Source of the DNA: Chitinophaga nivalis
GTDB lineage: Bacteria > Bacteroidota > Bacteroidia > Chitinophagales > Chitinophagaceae
Length of the DNA: 64,000 nt
NCBI RefSeq assembly: GCF_025989125.1
Contig: NZ_JAPDNR010000001.1
Coordinates: 1,532,301-1,596,300, forward strand
Direction of reading: 5' to 3'
Shown here: positions 62,158 to 64,000 of the stretch, one piece after another
Numbering within the stretch: position 1 is the stretch's first letter
How the letters are laid out: every line of letters starts with the position of its first letter
Made by a program: the position numbers and the translations under genes
Notes under the pieces: generated by a model
Databases searched by the model: none
Told to the model about the DNA's origin: nothing
The model's input: only the letters and a program-made list of their open reading frames with translations

Positions 62158-62772
62158 TCATGATTTCACGGGAGTGAGCCGGATATTTTTCCATTTCACT
62201 TTAATACCGCCGCCGGAGTGGATCTGCAGGGCTATCTGGCCGTTTACAGCACCGATTTTTTCGTCTTTCAGGGTGATCATTTCATGCCCGTTCAGCCACG
62301 TGGTAACCTGGTTACCCACTACTTTTACTTTCATGGTATTCCACTCGCCCATTTTCAGGAATTGTTCCTTGGATTTATCCGGCTGGATGAGCCATCCGCG
62401 GCCATAGGATTCATAGATACCGCCGGTATGCATGCCGGGAGGCGCTACTTCTGCCTGCCAGCCCGTAATTTTGGTGCCTTCCAGGGAAGAGTGGAAAAAT
62501 ACGCCGCTGTTACCATCGGCTTCCTGTTTGAATTGCAGGGTGAGTTCAAAATCTTTGTACTGCTTATCCGTGCCGAGGTAGCCGTATTCTTTATCCGGAC
62601 CGCTTTCACAGATCAGTTCTCCGTTTTCCACATACCATTTCTCTGTACCGTAAATTTTCCAGCCATCCAGGTTTTTGCCGTTGAAAAGAGACTGGGCTTT
62701 TTGTGCAAAAGTATGGCCCGTGGTGAGTACAAGGGCTGCGCCCAGTACGAATGTAAACATGGCTTTTTTCAT
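62158..62772 (-). CDS. Single-domain DUF1080 protein, exported
   Basis: 204 residues; signal peptide to about residue 23 (VLTTGHTFAQ). One DUF1080 concanavalin-like domain: AQSLFNGKNLDGWKIYG, YGYLGTDKQYKDFELTLQFKQEADGNSGVFFHSSLEG, PPGMHTGGIYESYGRGWL, WNTMKVKVVGNQVTTWLNGHEMITL and GQIALQIHSGGGIKVKWKNIRL. The family includes 3-keto-disaccharide/3-keto-glycoside hydrolases or lyases. It is on the same strand as, and upstream of, an SDR gene; about 11 kb from the two-domain DUF1080/SusCD locus. Confidence 0.92.
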   Translation of the reverse strand: MKKAMFTFVLGAALVLTTGHTFAQKAQSLFNGKNLDGWKIYGTEKWYVENGELICESGPDKEYGYLGTDKQYKDFELTLQFKQEADGNSGVFFHSSLEGTKITGWQAEVAPPGMHTGGIYESYGRGWLIQPDKSKEQFLKMGEWNTMKVKVVGNQVTTWLNGHEMITLKDEKIGAVNGQIALQIHSGGGIKVKWKNIRLTPVKS

Positions 62773-62823
62773 AACGCTGACAGTAGTTTTTATGGGTTTT
62801 CCGCCCGTGGTTGAACAATAAAA

Positions 62824-62851
62824 AAAGTCCCCCGGTAGCTACCGGAGGACT
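62824..62851 (-). terminator. Terminator of the RNase Y gene
   Basis: agtcc-c-ccggta/taccgg-a-ggact forms a stem with one mismatch; on the minus strand it is followed by TTTTTTTATT. It lies about 55 bp past the RNase Y stop. Confidence 0.88.
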
Positions 62852-62905
62852 TCAATATAGTGTCAATTTTTTGAATCTCTAAATCTTTGGATCAAAAAAG
62901 TAAAC

Positions 62906-64000
62906 TTATCTGGCGATGTTGACGGCTCTCTTTTCGCGGATAACGGTTACTTTGATCTGACCAGGATACTGCATTTCTGTTTGTATCTTATTGGCGATCT
63001 CGAAAGAGAGGCGGTCGGCATCTCCATCGGATACTTTATCACTTTCCACAATGATACGCAGTTCTCTACCGGCCTGGATAGCATAGGCTTTTTCCACACC
63101 ATCGTGGGAGAGTGCCAGGTTTTCCAGGTCTTTGATACGTTGCAGGTAGCTTTGCATGATTTCACGGCGGGCACCCGGACGGGCACCGCTGATGGCATCA
63201 CAGGCCTGAACGATCGGGGAAATAACATACTGCATTTCCATTTCATCGTGGTGAGCACCGATCGCATTTACTACGGCAGCGTGTTCACCATATTTTTCCG
63301 CCAGTTTGGCGCCCAGGAGGGCGTGGCTCAATTCTGTTTCTTCATCCGGTACTTTACCAATATCATGCAGTAAGCCTGCACGTTTGGCCAGTTTTGGATT
63401 GAGGCCCAGCTCTGCTGCCATGATAGCGCAAAGATTAGCCGTCTCTTTGGAGTGCATCAGGAGGTTCTGGCCATAGGAAGAGCGGAAACGCATCTTACCT
63501 ACCAGGCGCACCAGTTCTTTATGCAGCCCATGGATACCCAGTTCGATAACGGTTCTTTCACCGATATCCATTACCTGTTCTTCCAGTTGTTTCTTTGTTT
63601 TTTCTACTACTTCTTCAATACGGGCAGGGTGGATACGTCCGTCCTGTACGAGGCGCTGCAGGGATAAACGCGCAATTTCGCGACGCAGCGGATCGAAGGA
63701 GGATAATACAATGGCTTCAGGGGTATCGTCTACGATCAGATCTACACCGGTAGCGGCTTCAATAGCCCGGATGTTACGGCCTTCACGACCAATGATCTGA
63801 CCTTTGATTTCATCACTTTCCAGGGTAAATACCGTGATGGTATTTTCAATGGTTTGTTCCGCAGCAGTACGCTGGATAGATTGGATGATGATTTTTTTCG
63901 CTTCTTTGTTCGCCTTTAATTTGGCGTCTTCAATGATTTCCTGGATGTGTGAAAGCGCCTGTGAGCGGGCTTCTTCTTTTAAGCTTTCTACCAGTTGATG
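62906..64000 (-). CDS. rny: Ribonuclease Y, C-terminal part
   Basis: The gene runs off the right edge, so the N-terminus (membrane anchor and most of the coiled coil) is missing; 364 residues are visible. Order in the window: end of the coiled coil (HQLVESLKEEARSQALSHIQEI), KH domain (IIGREGRNIRAIEAATGVDLIVDDTPEAIVLSSFDPLRREIARLSLQRLVQDGRIHPARIEEVV) and HD domain (LLMHSKETANLCAIMAAEL, AGLLHDIGKVPDEE, the catalytic HD pair). RNase Y is a membrane-linked endoribonuclease that starts mRNA decay. It ends with IREKRAVNIAR. Confidence 0.95.
   Translation of the reverse strand, partial: HQLVESLKEEARSQALSHIQEIIEDAKLKANKEAKKIIIQSIQRTAAEQTIENTITVFTLESDEIKGQIIGREGRNIRAIEAATGVDLIVDDTPEAIVLSSFDPLRREIARLSLQRLVQDGRIHPARIEEVVEKTKKQLEEQVMDIGERTVIELGIHGLHKELVRLVGKMRFRSSYGQNLLMHSKETANLCAIMAAELGLNPKLAKRAGLLHDIGKVPDEETELSHALLGAKLAEKYGEHAAVVNAIGAHHDEMEMQYVISPIVQACDAISGARPGARREIMQSYLQRIKDLENLALSHDGVEKAYAIQAGRELRIIVESDKVSDGDADRLSFEIANKIQTEMQYPGQIKVTVIREKRAVNIAR

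Overview
The window comes from a Bacteroidota chromosome, most likely a Chitinophaga-like member of the Chitinophagaceae. Evidence for this includes two SusC/SusD outer-membrane uptake pairs, a type IX secretion C-terminal sorting domain, TAnnTTTG-type -7 boxes with weak ribosome binding sites, DUF1080 proteins, and many small Bacteroidota families. No rRNA, tRNA, CRISPR array, insertion sequence, integrase or phage structural block was found. The assignment rests on gene content only, because no alignment could be run.

Layout. 1-7.5 kb: a truncated type IX cargo protein, a lipoprotein, a divergent HxlR regulator/metallo-beta-lactamase pair, small membrane proteins, a Crp/Fnr regulator and an FtsX-type permease. 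7.4-8.6 kb: a gene-poor gap. 8.6-23.2 kb: a beta-helix protein, an ECF sigma factor with a membrane partner, stress and housekeeping genes (SMR exporter, DEAD-box helicase, two YceI proteins, DoxX, MarR, CPBP protease, two DinB proteins, SDR). 23.2-35.5 kb: a glycan region with a divergent GH95-like/GH78 pair, a SusC/SusD pair with a long 5' leader, and a haem/VCBS lipoprotein. 35.5-45.9 kb: all six ebo genes (eboABC, then eboDEF), split by an oppositely oriented sensor kinase/response regulator operon. 46-57.3 kb: a Gfo/Idh/MocA oxidoreductase, a DUF885 lipoprotein, a two-domain DUF1080 protein and a second SusC/SusD pair whose divergent promoter region holds two LacI-type operator sequences. 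57.5-64 kb: DJ-1/PfpI, atpG, scpB with a very acidic tail, purine nucleoside phosphorylase, SDR, DUF1080, and the 3' part of RNase Y.

How the genes fit together. The ebo locus is the most notable system. EboA-F is a six-gene cluster known from cyanobacteria, Bacteroidota, some Pseudomonas and eustigmatophyte plastid genomes, and has been linked to export or traffic of secondary metabolites. Here it is broken into two transcription units. Each half is preceded by a terminated, structured leader or small-RNA-like element, and the halves flank a TPR sensor kinase/NarL-type regulator pair that could control them. The second SusCD locus, with the oxidoreductase and two DUF1080 proteins, suggests a 3-keto-glycoside type of carbohydrate breakdown under a LacI-family repressor encoded elsewhere. 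MarR, DoxX and YceI form a self-contained module with matching perfect 16-bp palindromes in front of marR and doxX.
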